A stretch of 64,000 nt of DNA from Streptomyces sp. NBC_00569 (GTDB taxonomy: Bacteria > Actinomycetota > Actinomycetes > Streptomycetales > Streptomycetaceae): the NCBI RefSeq assembly GCF_036345255.1, contig NZ_CP107783.1:744001-808000 (forward strand), written 5' to 3'. Under the pieces are notes generated by a model. It saw nothing but the letters and a program-made list of their open reading frames with translations, was not told where the DNA came from and searched no databases. Made by a program: the position numbers and the translations under genes. Position 1 is the stretch's first letter. Every line of letters starts with the position of its first letter. This document shows, in pieces, positions 51,100-59,395 of this stretch.

Positions 51100-52065
51100 T
51101 CACGAGTATTTCCAGTAGTCACGCCGGGGCAGTTCGACCCACACGTCCGGTGGCCCGATGACGGCGCGCGCGTCGGTCAGGCGCAGGCCCGCACGGGCGC
51201 AGGAGTAGGCCACCGCGTTGTGCTGGAAGAGGTAGGAGAACAGGACCTCCTCCGACGTGTCGCCGTGGTCCGGTCCACCGCCCGGGTGGAGGTCCGAGCC
51301 TTCGATGACCCCGTCGCGCGCGATGATGCCCTGGTTCCCGCTTTTGGGGTTGGCGTACAGGCCGTAGCAGTAGGTGCCGGCGGACAGCATGGTCATCACA
51401 CCTGGCATCTGGGGTGCGTAGCCCCAGGGCTGGGTGACGACGCACCCGCCGGGCACGGTCGTCACTCCGATGGTCTGGAGGCTCTCGTCCTTGTCGTACG
51501 CGTAGGGGTCGTCCAGCAGTTCTTCCAGGTCCTCGCCGTCCGCGGGCTTCGCCTCCAGACGGCGCATCGCCTCCTGGGCGTCGATCCCGGCCACGCAGGC
51601 GAGGCCCGTGCCCTCGTAGTGGAAGGTGCCCAGCGCCTCGACGAGGCGTCTGCCCTCCCGCGCCATCGTGCGCTCGGCCTCGGTCAGGCCGCGTCCGCCC
51701 TCGGGCACCGGGAACAGGTCCGGTGCCGGTCCGGCCAGGCTCAGCCGGCCGGGCGACCAACCGCCGAGCTGGGGTCGCCATGGATCGGCCCCGGCGGCGG
51801 CCAACGCCCGTGCGTTGTCCGGCCGGTCGCCCATGACCGCCTCCCACAACGCGGTCGTCCCGTCGTCCAGCGCGTCCACATCCCGTACACGTCGCGCCAG
51901 TTCCGCCACGACCTCCGGTGAGCCGAAGGCCGCCGCCCGGTGCAACGGCCGCCCCCCGCCCCACGCCTCGGGATCGGCCCCCTGATCGAGACGACGCCGG
52001 ATGTTGTCCGCGTCCTGCCAGTCCTCCCACTTCACGTCCGACCAGCCGCCGTTGACCTGTGCCAT
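51100..52065 (-). CDS. Ankyrin-repeat domain protein of unknown function
   Basis: A 321-residue protein. The N-terminal third has two to three ankyrin-type repeats (NIRRRLDQGADPEAWGGGRPLHRAAAFGSPEVVAELARRVRDVDALDDGTTALWEAVMGDRPDNARALAAAGADP). The remainder (SLQTIGVTTVPGGCVVTQPWGYAPQMPGVM, AGTYCYGLYANPKSGNQG) is unrecognised and beta-rich. Such proteins are frequent in Streptomyces and have no defined role. ATG 52065 follows a GGAGG; the longer frame to 52524 is shadow. Confidence 0.8.
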   Translation of the reverse strand: MAQVNGGWSDVKWEDWQDADNIRRRLDQGADPEAWGGGRPLHRAAAFGSPEVVAELARRVRDVDALDDGTTALWEAVMGDRPDNARALAAAGADPWRPQLGGWSPGRLSLAGPAPDLFPVPEGGRGLTEAERTMAREGRRLVEALGTFHYEGTGLACVAGIDAQEAMRRLEAKPADGEDLEELLDDPYAYDKDESLQTIGVTTVPGGCVVTQPWGYAPQMPGVMTMLSAGTYCYGLYANPKSGNQGIIARDGVIEGSDLHPGGGPDHGDTSEEVLFSYLFQHNAVAYSCARAGLRLTDARAVIGPPDVWVELPRRDYWKYS

Positions 52066-52163
52066 CCTCCGCCCCTCCCGTGCCCGCACGAGCAGTTCGT
52101 TGCGCCGCCCCCGTACGAACACCATCGCAGAGGGGTCTGACAACGCAGGCCCGGCGGGGGCGA

Positions 52164-53108
52164 TCAGCCGATGCGTACGTCCGCCGAGCGCGACGGAACG
52201 GCGTCGAGCGCGGCGACCGTCGCTTCGTCGAGCGTGATCGCGCCCGCGGCGATGTTGGCCTCGAGATGGCCGGGGTCCGCGGTCCCGGGGATGAGCAGCG
52301 TGTTCGGGGAGTGCCGGAGCAGCCAGGCCAGGCCGACCTGTGACGGCGTACTGCCGAGGGACTGCGCGGCAGCCAGGACCGCGGGCTCCTCGGTCACCTT
52401 CGGAATGCCGGGGAACGCACCACCGAGCGGGAAGTACGGCACCCAGGCGATTCCCTCGGCGGCACACGTCTCCACCATGGCCTCGTCGTCTCGGGCCACG
52501 AGGCTGTACGCGTTCTGCACGCACACGATGCCCGCCGGGATCGCCCGGCGCAGTCCCTCGGCCGTCACACTGCTCAGACCGATCGCGCCGATCATGCCCT
52601 CGTCGCGCATCGCGGTCATGGCCGCGAGCTGGTCGTCGATGTCGACCGCCTGGTCACCCTCGGCCCGCAGCCCGGGCCCGGAGTCGAGCCGCCGCAGGTT
52701 CACGACAGGGACCTGGTCGACACCCAGGGATTTGAGGTTGTCCTCGACGCTCGCGCGAAGTTCCTCGGGCCGCTGCGCGGGGCGCAGGGGGATGCGACCG
52801 CCCGGATCCGGGTCGGCGCCGACCTTGCTCACGACGAGTACGCCGTCCTCGGGCCGGAGCGCCTCGCGCAGGAGCCCGTTGACGAAGCCGTTGCCGTAGA
52901 AATGGGCGGTGTCGACGTGGTCGACACCGAGCTCGACCGCGCGGCGCAGGAGGGCAAGGGCTCCGCGGCGGTCCTCGCGCAGGCGCTCCAGCTGCATCGC
53001 ACCGAAGCCGACGCGCGAGACGGTGCGGCCCGCGAGCTGTCCGGGGCCTCCGGGGCGTGCCGCGCCCGTGGCCGTGGTGTCGGGGGAAGATGTGCCGGTG
53101 GTCGTCAT
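52164..53108 (-). CDS. Aldo/keto reductase with atypical active site
   Basis: A 314-residue TIM-barrel oxidoreductase. The catalytic tetrad is partly kept: Asp66 (DTAHFYGNG), Tyr71 and Lys95 (VVSKVG). The histidine normally in the fourth position is Asn137 in VPVVNLRRLDSG. The C-terminal NADPH-binding part (LGSTPSQVGLAWLLRHSPNTLLIPGTADPGHLEANI) is intact. AKR members with this VNLRR form are common, so it may have altered specificity rather than be inactive. Start ATG 53108. Divergent from a TetR gene with two operators between. Confidence 0.9.
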   Translation of the reverse strand: MTTTGTSSPDTTATGAARPGGPGQLAGRTVSRVGFGAMQLERLREDRRGALALLRRAVELGVDHVDTAHFYGNGFVNGLLREALRPEDGVLVVSKVGADPDPGGRIPLRPAQRPEELRASVEDNLKSLGVDQVPVVNLRRLDSGPGLRAEGDQAVDIDDQLAAMTAMRDEGMIGAIGLSSVTAEGLRRAIPAGIVCVQNAYSLVARDDEAMVETCAAEGIAWVPYFPLGGAFPGIPKVTEEPAVLAAAQSLGSTPSQVGLAWLLRHSPNTLLIPGTADPGHLEANIAAGAITLDEATVAALDAVPSRSADVRIG

Positions 53109-53139
53109 AGGAAGTCGCTCCTGTGGGACGATTGGCGTA

Positions 53140-53157
53140 AGCGGAGGAACCTCCGCT
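53140..53157. promoter_or_regulatory. TetR operator upstream of the aldo/keto reductase
   Basis: AGCGGAGG-AA-CCTCCGCT is a perfect 18-bp palindrome, 32 bp upstream of the reductase start. It shares the CGGAGG/CCTCCG core with the site at 53177. Confidence 0.85.
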
Positions 53158-53176
53158 CTATCGACCGTACCATTAC

Positions 53177-53190
53177 CGGAGGGACCTCCG
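53177..53190. promoter_or_regulatory. TetR operator over the TetR ribosome-binding site
   Basis: CGGAGG-GA-CCTCCG is a perfect 14-bp palindrome whose left arm is also the Shine-Dalgarno (GGAGGG) of the TetR start at 53193. This suggests autorepression at the start of the transcript. Confidence 0.8.
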
Positions 53191-53192
53191 CT

Positions 53193-53831
53193 TTGACTCC
53201 GGAACCGACGCCCACCGGCGCACCCCCTGGCACACCTCCGCCCGCCGACGGGGCCGGGCGCGCCGAACGCCCTCTGCGGGCGGACGCACAGCGCAACCGC
53301 GAGAACCTCGTCACTGTCGCGCGGGCCGCCTTCGCCGCCGCGGACGACACCGTCGCGCTGGAGGGCATCGCCCGCGAGGCAGGCGTCGGGATCGGCACGC
53401 TCTATCGCCACTTCCCCACCCGCGAGGCGCTCGTCGAGGCCGTCTACGCCGCCGAGCTCGACGCCGTCACCACGAGCGCTCCCGCGCTGCTCGAGGAGTT
53501 CCCGCCCGATGTCGCGCTCCGCGCCTGGCTGGACAACTACGCGAAGTTCACGGCGACGAAGCGCGGGATGATCGACACGCTGCGCGCCGGCTGGGCCTCG
53601 GGACGGATCACGACCCCGACCACGCGCGAACGCATCACAGCGGCCATCGGCACGATCCTGACAGCGGGAGCCGAAGCGGGGTCGCTCCGCGGTGACGTCG
53701 ACCCGGACGACGTCACCGCGATCGTCTTCGGTGCGTTCCTGTCGACAGCCGCCAACAGCAACTCGCCGGAGCAGACCGGCCGGCTGCTCGATCTCGTCGT
53801 CGACGCCGTGCGCCCGAAGGCACACCCTTAA
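53193..53831 (+). CDS. TetR-family regulator (divergent from aldo/keto reductase)
   Basis: A 212-residue regulator with a proline-rich 30-residue N-terminal extension before the DNA-binding part (RADAQRNRENLVTVARAAFAAADDTVALEGIAREAGVGIGTLYRHFPTREALVEAV). The start is a TTG at 53193, 10 bp after GGAGGG. The core resembles the group that represses neighbouring reductases. Twin palindromes in the 84-bp divergent region support control of both genes. Confidence 0.9.
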   Translation: MTPEPTPTGAPPGTPPPADGAGRAERPLRADAQRNRENLVTVARAAFAAADDTVALEGIAREAGVGIGTLYRHFPTREALVEAVYAAELDAVTTSAPALLEEFPPDVALRAWLDNYAKFTATKRGMIDTLRAGWASGRITTPTTRERITAAIGTILTAGAEAGSLRGDVDPDDVTAIVFGAFLSTAANSNSPEQTGRLLDLVVDAVRPKAHP

Positions 53832-53850
53832 GGGCGATGGGGCCGCTGGG

Positions 53851-54480
53851 TCACTGCGCGTCGAACCGGCCCAGCAGCTCCAACGTCGTGTCCAGCGCCG
53901 CCTCCAGATGGGCGATGCCGCCGGTGGCCATGAGGACGGTGACCCCGCCCTGCACCGCGGCGATCAGGGCGGCCGCCGTACGGTCGGCGTCCAGCGCGGG
54001 ATCCATCCGCCCGCTGCGCTGCATGCACCGCACCCCGTCCCTCAGCGCGGACTGCCACTGGGCGAGCAGTTGCCCGGTCAGCTGCTGCGAGGCGGGCGTT
54101 CTGCGGCCGAGCTCAGTCATGAGCACGCCCAAGGGGCAGTTGACGCCCTGGCGTTCGTAGCGCCGGACGACAGTGTCACGCCAGTCGCGCCACGCCTGCC
54201 AGGTGTCAAGGCGGCCGAGGTCGTCCAGGTGGGGCTGCTGGTCCTCCAGGATCCGCTCCGCCTCCAGGGCGGCGACGGCGAGGAGCAGTTCGTCCTTGCC
54301 GCCCGGGAAGTAGTGGAAGATCTGGCTCTTGCTGGTCGCGGTGCGGGCGCGGATGTCGTCGAGCGTGGTCGTCGCGGCGCCCCGTTCCCTGATCTCGGCG
54401 GCGGCGCCCTCGACGATGCGCAGCCGGGTCGCGGCGCCTTTCGCGGTCAGGCGCACCACCGTCGTCCCGCTGGTGATCAT
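53851..54480 (-). CDS. TetR-family regulator, stand-alone
   Basis: A 209-residue repressor with helix-turn-helix ATTTLDDIRARTATSKSQIFHYFPGGKDELLLAV. The C-terminal GVNCPLGVLMTELGRRTPASQQLTGQLL is typical of the YxaF/LmrA-like group that controls multidrug efflux or quinone oxidation. ATG 54480 is preferred, with CGAGGA 5 bp upstream; GTG 54498 overlaps the operator region. It converges with the previous TetR gene, and no target gene is adjacent. Confidence 0.88.
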   Translation of the reverse strand: MITSGTTVVRLTAKGAATRLRIVEGAAAEIRERGAATTTLDDIRARTATSKSQIFHYFPGGKDELLLAVAALEAERILEDQQPHLDDLGRLDTWQAWRDWRDTVVRRYERQGVNCPLGVLMTELGRRTPASQQLTGQLLAQWQSALRDGVRCMQRSGRMDPALDADRTAAALIAAVQGGVTVLMATGGIAHLEAALDTTLELLGRFDAQ

Positions 54481-54500
54481 GGATTTCCTCGCTGCCACTG

Positions 54501-54516
54501 TGGACCTGCCGGTCCA
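54501..54516. promoter_or_regulatory. TetR operator (TGGACC palindrome)
   Basis: TGGACC-TGCC-GGTCCA lies 21 bp upstream of the TetR start at 54480. The GACC-N4-GGTC core is common for LmrA/YxaF-type TetR proteins, so autoregulation is likely. Confidence 0.75.
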
Positions 54517-54622
54517 TTTTACGCGGCAGCGGTCAGGTCACCGCGCCCCGGACGACCCGGTACGGAACCGGGCCCGCCCAGAGTGACCCGGGCGGGCCCA
54601 GCCGTGGTGTTCCGGCGCCGGA

Positions 54623-54859
54623 TCAGCCGTTGGCGCAGCCGCTGCCGAGAGCGGGGTTCAGCAGACCGATGACACTGACGGAGTCACCGCAGGCGTTGAT
54701 CGGAATGCCGATCGGCACCTGGATGACGTTGCCGGAGATGACACCGGGCGAGTTGCCGGCGACGCCGTCCGCCTCGTTGTCGGCGCTGGCCACGCCGGCA
54801 CCCGCGAGGACGGTGGCAGCACCCAGGGCGGCAGTGACGATAAGGGTCCGGATACGCAT
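54623..54859 (-). CDS. chp: Short chaplin (hydrophobic aerial-hyphae surface protein)
   Basis: A 78-residue secreted protein. The signal peptide ends ASA (about residue 26). A single chaplin domain follows: NSPGVISGNVIQVPIGIPINACGDSVSVIGLLNPALGSGCAN, with the two conserved cysteines at 57 and 75. Short chaplins (ChpD-H type) assemble into amyloid fibrils on aerial hyphae and spores. ATG 54859 has GAGGAG 4 bp upstream; upstream in-frame codons are unlikely. A single gene, as usual for short chaplins. Confidence 0.93.
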   Translation of the reverse strand: MRIRTLIVTAALGAATVLAGAGVASADNEADGVAGNSPGVISGNVIQVPIGIPINACGDSVSVIGLLNPALGSGCANG

Positions 54860-55139
54860 TCTGCTCCTCAAGTGAGATGACGGTACTTCCGGACCAATAA
54901 CACCCCTGTCACCCGCCGCGCGCGATTCATTGCACCCATCAGGGGCGTGGCGTCGGACCCCGGGGATTCCGTCAGCGGGTGGTGATCCCGTTGACGCAGA
55001 GGTCGCCCCAGGCGCGGTTGGCCTTCACCTGCGGTGGCAACGGCGCTCGGGAGGCTTGGCGACTCGCGTTCCACGGTTGTCTTGTTGCCCGTCCACCCGA
55101 TCTGTGCGTCGGCAGGCGAGGACCTGGCTGCGCGTCGAC

Positions 55140-55475
55140 AGCCGGAGCCGAGGACGTGGCGGAGCGGGTGTTCGCCTCGCGCCCGGGCCGGCGATCCGCT
55201 CGCGCAGGCCGCGGTCGAGCGCTTCTCGACCGCGGACGCGCAGGGAATCGTGGCCCGGTGTCTCACCGTCGACCCACAGCTCGTCGTACTAGGCGGCGGC
55301 ATCTCCCGCTCCGCCGGCATCGCGCTCGGACACATCACCGAGGAACGGGAGCGGGTCTGCATCAGGGGCCCCGGCTGCCGCCTCCGCGCTGGACCGGGAG
55401 ACCGTCGTGCTCGGGGCGGTACGGACCGCCCTGGACTTGGTCGACGGGCGGTACTTCACCCCCGGGCGGCCGAGC
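55140..55475 (+). pseudogene. ROK-family kinase/regulator remnant with frameshifts
   Basis: Three frames together give a ROK C-terminal domain. First frame: EDVAERVFAS (55148-55178). Next frame: ARAGDPLAQAAVERFSTADAQGIVARCLTVDPQLVVLGGGISRSAGIALGHI (55180-55340), with the family's LGGGIS. Third frame: VVLGAVRTALDLVDGRYF (55400-55455). At least two frameshifts and loss of the ATP-binding N-terminal half show decay. It stands next to a LacI regulator gene, a common partner for ROK proteins. Confidence 0.7.
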
Positions 55476-55596
55476 CGCTCGCGCCTCCGCAGGGACATGG
55501 GACCGCGCGCCGAAAGTGAACAGCGGACGGGACTTCTCACCAGGAATGCGGGACGTGCGGCTCAAGGGAGCAGGGCGCGCCGCGAGGGGCGCCCCG

Positions 55597-56610
55597 CTAC
55601 TTCCGCGTCGACGCCCTGGGCCGGAAACGAGCCGCGGTCACCCGGGGCGACGCCGCCTCCTCGCCGGTGATCAGCGCCTGGAGGATGTCCAGCAGGGCCC
55701 CCACGCTCTCCACAGGATTGAGTTCGACGGCCGAGATGGCCGGCCGGCTGTTGCGCGCGTGCTCGGAGTCCGACCCCGTCACCACCAGGGTCTGCCCCGG
55801 CACCTTCACTCCGCGCGCCATGAGCCCCTGCTGCACGCCGGCCGCGTGCCTCCCGGTGAGGCAGAAGACCGCGTCCGGCACACCGTCCTCGGCGATCTGC
55901 GCAGCCAGCCCCACACCGCCCTCGACACCCGCGCGCTCGGCCAGCGTGTACAGCCGGGACGGCACTTCGCGCTCGGCGCACCAGCTCAGGTAGGTCTGCT
56001 CGTGCTCGACGTTCCATGCGTTCGGGTCGGTACCACGCACCAGCGCGATGCTGCGCGCACCCGCTCCCTCCAGATGGGACAGGACCATGCGAGCGGAGGC
56101 GACGTCGTCCTCCGACGCCCAGTGCGGGAAGTCCGGGCGCCCGGGGACGCGGCCGTAGGTGACGTAGGGGATGCCCCGCTTCTCCAGGAGCGCGACGACG
56201 GGGTCGTCCAGGTGGGGGTTGGTGACGATGTAGCCGTCCATGGAGAACGTGAGCGGTGGCACCGGCGTCCGCGTCAGGTCCGGCACCAGCATGAGGCTCA
56301 GCCCTCTGGCCAGCGCCTGTGAGGCGGCCGCGCCCACGAACCGCTCGAAGACGTCCACGCCCGCCGGGGTGTAGTCACCCAGGGCGTCGAGGGAACGAAG
56401 TACCAGGCCCACCGCCCCCATCGTGGAGCGGCGCAGACCACGGGCGAGTGCGTCGGCCTCGTAGCCCATGTCGTCGGCGACGGCACGGATGTGCTCGCGG
56501 GTGGCCGCGCTCAGAGTGCCCTTGCCGTTGAGGGCGTGCGACACGGCGGTGATGGAGACTCCGGCCCGCCTGGCCACGTCCTTGATGGTGATGCCCTGTG
56601 TCCGCGCCAC
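55597..56610 (-). CDS. LacI-family transcriptional regulator
   Basis: A 337-residue repressor. The DNA-binding helix-turn-helix and hinge are GITIKDVARRAGVSITAVSHALNGKGTLSAATREHIRAVADDMGYEADALARGLR. A periplasmic-binding-protein-like ligand domain follows (GLVLRSL, DGYIVTNPHLDDPVVALLEKRGIPYV, TGSDSEHARNSRPAISAVELNP). GTG 56610 is preferred over ATG 56652: it gives the usual family length and leaves the operator palindrome at 56657 upstream. Divergent from the C45 hydrolase-transporter unit, its likely target. Confidence 0.92.
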   Translation of the reverse strand: MARTQGITIKDVARRAGVSITAVSHALNGKGTLSAATREHIRAVADDMGYEADALARGLRRSTMGAVGLVLRSLDALGDYTPAGVDVFERFVGAAASQALARGLSLMLVPDLTRTPVPPLTFSMDGYIVTNPHLDDPVVALLEKRGIPYVTYGRVPGRPDFPHWASEDDVASARMVLSHLEGAGARSIALVRGTDPNAWNVEHEQTYLSWCAEREVPSRLYTLAERAGVEGGVGLAAQIAEDGVPDAVFCLTGRHAAGVQQGLMARGVKVPGQTLVVTGSDSEHARNSRPAISAVELNPVESVGALLDILQALITGEEAASPRVTAARFRPRASTRK

Positions 56611-56656
56611 GGTCCCGCCCGAATTCTCGAAGAACCAATACCTGTCCGGCATTGTA

Positions 56657-56668
56657 TAAAACGTTTTA
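56657..56668. promoter_or_regulatory. LacI-type operator
   Basis: TAAAACGTTTTA, a perfect 12-bp palindrome with the central CG step usual for LacI/GalR operators and striking low GC for this chromosome. It lies between the LacI gene and the acyltransferase gene, 89 bp upstream of the latter. Confidence 0.85.
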
Positions 56669-56756
56669 CCTTTCTAGCGTGATCCGCGCCGCACCGAACT
56701 CGTCAGCGGCGTCGGGGGGTGACCACGTCCCCACGCCATGCCCGGAAGGATCCCCC

Positions 56757-57818
56757 GTGGAGCTGCACACCCTTAAGACCGAGACGGTCGATCCCGAAGA
56801 ACGCGGATCGGTCCTCGGCACCCGATACGGCGCTCAGATCCGGCGGGCCGGCGAGCTGTACCTGGAGCACTTCGCGCTGCTGGGCATCCCGGCGGACCGG
56901 GTGCGGGACATCGCGGAACGAAGCCGTGCGGCCCTGCGCGCCTGGGCGCCGGGCCTCGCCGAGGAGTCCGACGCCTGCGCCGACGCCGCCGGTGCCGAGC
57001 GCTGGACGGTGGCCGCCGTCGGAGCCCGTACCGAGATTCTCGCCGCCTGCCGGCCGGCCCCGGAGGGCGAGTGCTCGACGGCCGTGTTCGCGCCCGCGGG
57101 ACGCCGGCCCGAGACGATACAGACGTGGGACTGGCACGACTCGCTCGTGCCGGACGGCCTGCTGCACGAACTGACCCCGCGCGAGGGACGCACGGTGAAG
57201 CTGTTCACCGAGTTCGGCGCCGCGGGCAAGATCGGCGTCAACAGCGCGGGCCTCGGCGTGCACTTCAACATCCTTTTCCACCAGGCCGATTCCGACTCCG
57301 GCGGCGTTCCCGTGCACGCGATCGCCCGCCACATCCTCGACGAGGCGGACACCCTCGGCCAGGCCGTGGAGCTCGCGTCGACCGCACGCGTCAGCGCCTC
57401 GACCTCGCTCACCGTGGTCACCGCCGGCGCCGCCGCGAGCCTCGAACTCTCCCCCGCCGGAATCGCCGTGGTCCCCGCCGGTGACGACGGCTGGCTGCTG
57501 CACACCAATCACTTCCTCGACGCCGGACTCGGCGCCGGGGACGTCCACTCCCCCGAGTCATCGACGGCGGAACGCTTCGCGCACCTGCGCGCGGTCCGCT
57601 CCACACTGCCCGGGCTCGCCCCCGCCGAGCGCGCGAAGGCGCTGTGCGGCGGCCCCGGGCCGGACGCCGTCATCTGCATGCGGCCGGACGAAGGCAAGCC
57701 CCTCCACGAGCAGTGGGGCACCTTGCTCACCGTCGGCCTCGATGTCGCCGACTGCGCCCTCGATTACGTGGCCGGTACGCCGGACGAAGCCGCCCAGCTC
57801 GGCCTCACCCGTTTCTGA
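56757..57818 (+). CDS. C45-family acyltransferase/amidohydrolase (isopenicillin N acyltransferase-like)
   Basis: A 353-residue N-terminal-nucleophile enzyme of peptidase family C45. The likely autocleavage and nucleophile residue is Cys106 in APEGECSTAVFAP, preceded by the propeptide-like region (GTRYGAQIRRAGELYLEHF) and followed by the family's WDWHDSL and FTEFGAAGKIGVNSAGLGVHFNIL. Family members hydrolyse or transfer acyl groups on amides. Start GTG 56757 has GGAAGGA 6 bp upstream. It is followed by an MHS transporter gene and divergent from a LacI regulator, so it probably hydrolyses an imported amide. Confidence 0.88.
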   Translation: MELHTLKTETVDPEERGSVLGTRYGAQIRRAGELYLEHFALLGIPADRVRDIAERSRAALRAWAPGLAEESDACADAAGAERWTVAAVGARTEILAACRPAPEGECSTAVFAPAGRRPETIQTWDWHDSLVPDGLLHELTPREGRTVKLFTEFGAAGKIGVNSAGLGVHFNILFHQADSDSGGVPVHAIARHILDEADTLGQAVELASTARVSASTSLTVVTAGAAASLELSPAGIAVVPAGDDGWLLHTNHFLDAGLGAGDVHSPESSTAERFAHLRAVRSTLPGLAPAERAKALCGGPGPDAVICMRPDEGKPLHEQWGTLLTVGLDVADCALDYVAGTPDEAAQLGLTRF

Positions 57819-57893
57819 CCCCCTGGGCCTCCCCACCCCAGGCGTTCCTTCCCCATCCGCTCCGCCCCACCCCGTCCCCTGGAAGGACCTGCC

Positions 57894-59240
57894 ATGACGG
57901 ACACCGTCCGGCCCGGCCTGAAGGCACAGGTGGCCACCGCCACGCGCACCTTCTTCATCTCCGGCTTCGGAACCGCCCTGGAGTTCTACGACTTCATCAT
58001 CTACGGCCTCGCCGCCGCCATCGTCTTCCCGAGCGTTTTCTTCCCCGGCTTCGACCACACGGTGGGCACCCTCGTGGCGTTCGCCGCGTTCGGCAGCGGC
58101 TTCGTCGCCCGTCCCCTCGGCGGCATCGTGATCGGCCACTTCGGCGACCGTATCGGCCGTAAGTCCATGCTGATCCTCACTCTCGTGATCATGGGGAGCA
58201 GCACCTTCCTCATCGGCTGTCTGCCCGGCTACCGGAGTGTGGGCGTCGCCGCGCCGGTGATGGTCGTGGCGCTCCGCCTCATCCAGGGCTTCGCGGCCGG
58301 CGGTGAATGGGGCGGCGCGTCCCTCTATGGCATCGAGAACGCTCCGGAGGACCGCCGCGGCCTGTGGGGCAGTTTCACGAGCGCCGGAATCGGCATCGGC
58401 AGCCTCTTCGGAACCGGCGTCTTCGCCCTGATCACCCTGCTGCCGCAGGAGGATCTGAAGGCGTGGGCCTGGCGAGTGCCGTTCTGGCTGGGCGGTCTGC
58501 TCGTTCTGATCGGTGTCGTGGCACGCAGCCGTATGCCCCAGGAGGAACGCCGCGCCGAGCACGCTCCCCGGGTGCCGATCCTCGACTCCATCAGGCGCCA
58601 CCCGCGCCAGATGCTCCTGGCCATCGGCGTCGCCTTCGGCTACAACACCCTGGCCTACATCGGCTCCATCTTCACCGTGACGTACGCCGAGGAACTCGGC
58701 TACGACTACACGGAGTCGCTCCTGCTCCAGGTGGCCGGCTCGATCGCGTTCACGGTGGCCGTCCCGCTCATGGCCAGGCTCTCCGACCGCGTCGGCCGCA
58801 AGCCGGTCGTCATCCTCGGCACCCTCGCGTACGGGGCGTTCTTCTTCGCCTACTTCCCCATGGTGAACGGTCACGTCCTGGCGCTGGCGACCGTCGCCTA
58901 CGTCCTGGTGAACGTGCTGATGGCCGCTCCCCAGGGCTGCATCCCCGCCTTCCTCGGCGAGCAGTTCCCCGGCGGCACCCGCTACTCGTCGATCTCCGCC
59001 ACGTACCAGACCGGTGCGGCGCTCGGCGGCGGCACGGCAGCCACCGCCGCGACGGCCCTGCTCCTGGCCTTCGACGGCGACCCGATCGGTGTCGGCCTCT
59101 ACTCCGGCGCGGCCGCGGTCGTCCTGGCCCTGTGCGCCTGGGGCCTGCGGGAGACCTTCAAGGTCCCGACGGCAGAGCTCGGTTCGGCGACGACGGCGGA
59201 CCGCAGCGCGAAGGCGGTCGTCGACACGATGACCGGCTGA
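57894..59240 (+). CDS. MHS-family MFS transporter (metabolite:H+ symporter)
   Basis: A 448-residue 12-helix transporter. The start FFISGFGTALEFYDFIIYGLAAAIVFPSVFFPG and the loop GHFGDRIGRKSML (81-93) are diagnostic of the MHS group (shikimate, proline/betaine, dicarboxylate and alpha-ketoglutarate transporters). RLIQGFAAGGEWGGASLY is the usual second motif. It is 75 bp downstream of the C45 gene on the same strand, so it probably imports that enzyme's substrate or a related acid. Confidence 0.92.
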   Translation: MTDTVRPGLKAQVATATRTFFISGFGTALEFYDFIIYGLAAAIVFPSVFFPGFDHTVGTLVAFAAFGSGFVARPLGGIVIGHFGDRIGRKSMLILTLVIMGSSTFLIGCLPGYRSVGVAAPVMVVALRLIQGFAAGGEWGGASLYGIENAPEDRRGLWGSFTSAGIGIGSLFGTGVFALITLLPQEDLKAWAWRVPFWLGGLLVLIGVVARSRMPQEERRAEHAPRVPILDSIRRHPRQMLLAIGVAFGYNTLAYIGSIFTVTYAEELGYDYTESLLLQVAGSIAFTVAVPLMARLSDRVGRKPVVILGTLAYGAFFFAYFPMVNGHVLALATVAYVLVNVLMAAPQGCIPAFLGEQFPGGTRYSSISATYQTGAALGGGTAATAATALLLAFDGDPIGVGLYSGAAAVVLALCAWGLRETFKVPTAELGSATTADRSAKAVVDTMTG

Positions 59241-59264
59241 GGCGGTTCGGCGACGGTCTCGCCA

Positions 59265-59299
59265 CCTGGCCCGAGCGCGTGCCACGCACTCGGGCCAGG
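59265..59299 (+). terminator. Hairpin downstream of the MHS transporter
   Basis: CCTGGCCCGAG (59265-59275) pairs perfectly with CTCGGGCCAGG (59289-59299) over a 13-nt loop, 24 bp after the stop. Confidence 0.75.
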
Positions 59300-59395
59300 C
59301 CGCTTCCACCGGCCTGAGCCGACGCTCTGGCGTGCCACCACGGCTCACGCACGAACAGGCTCTCGTCGCTCGTGCAGCCCGGCAGGGGCGGACGG

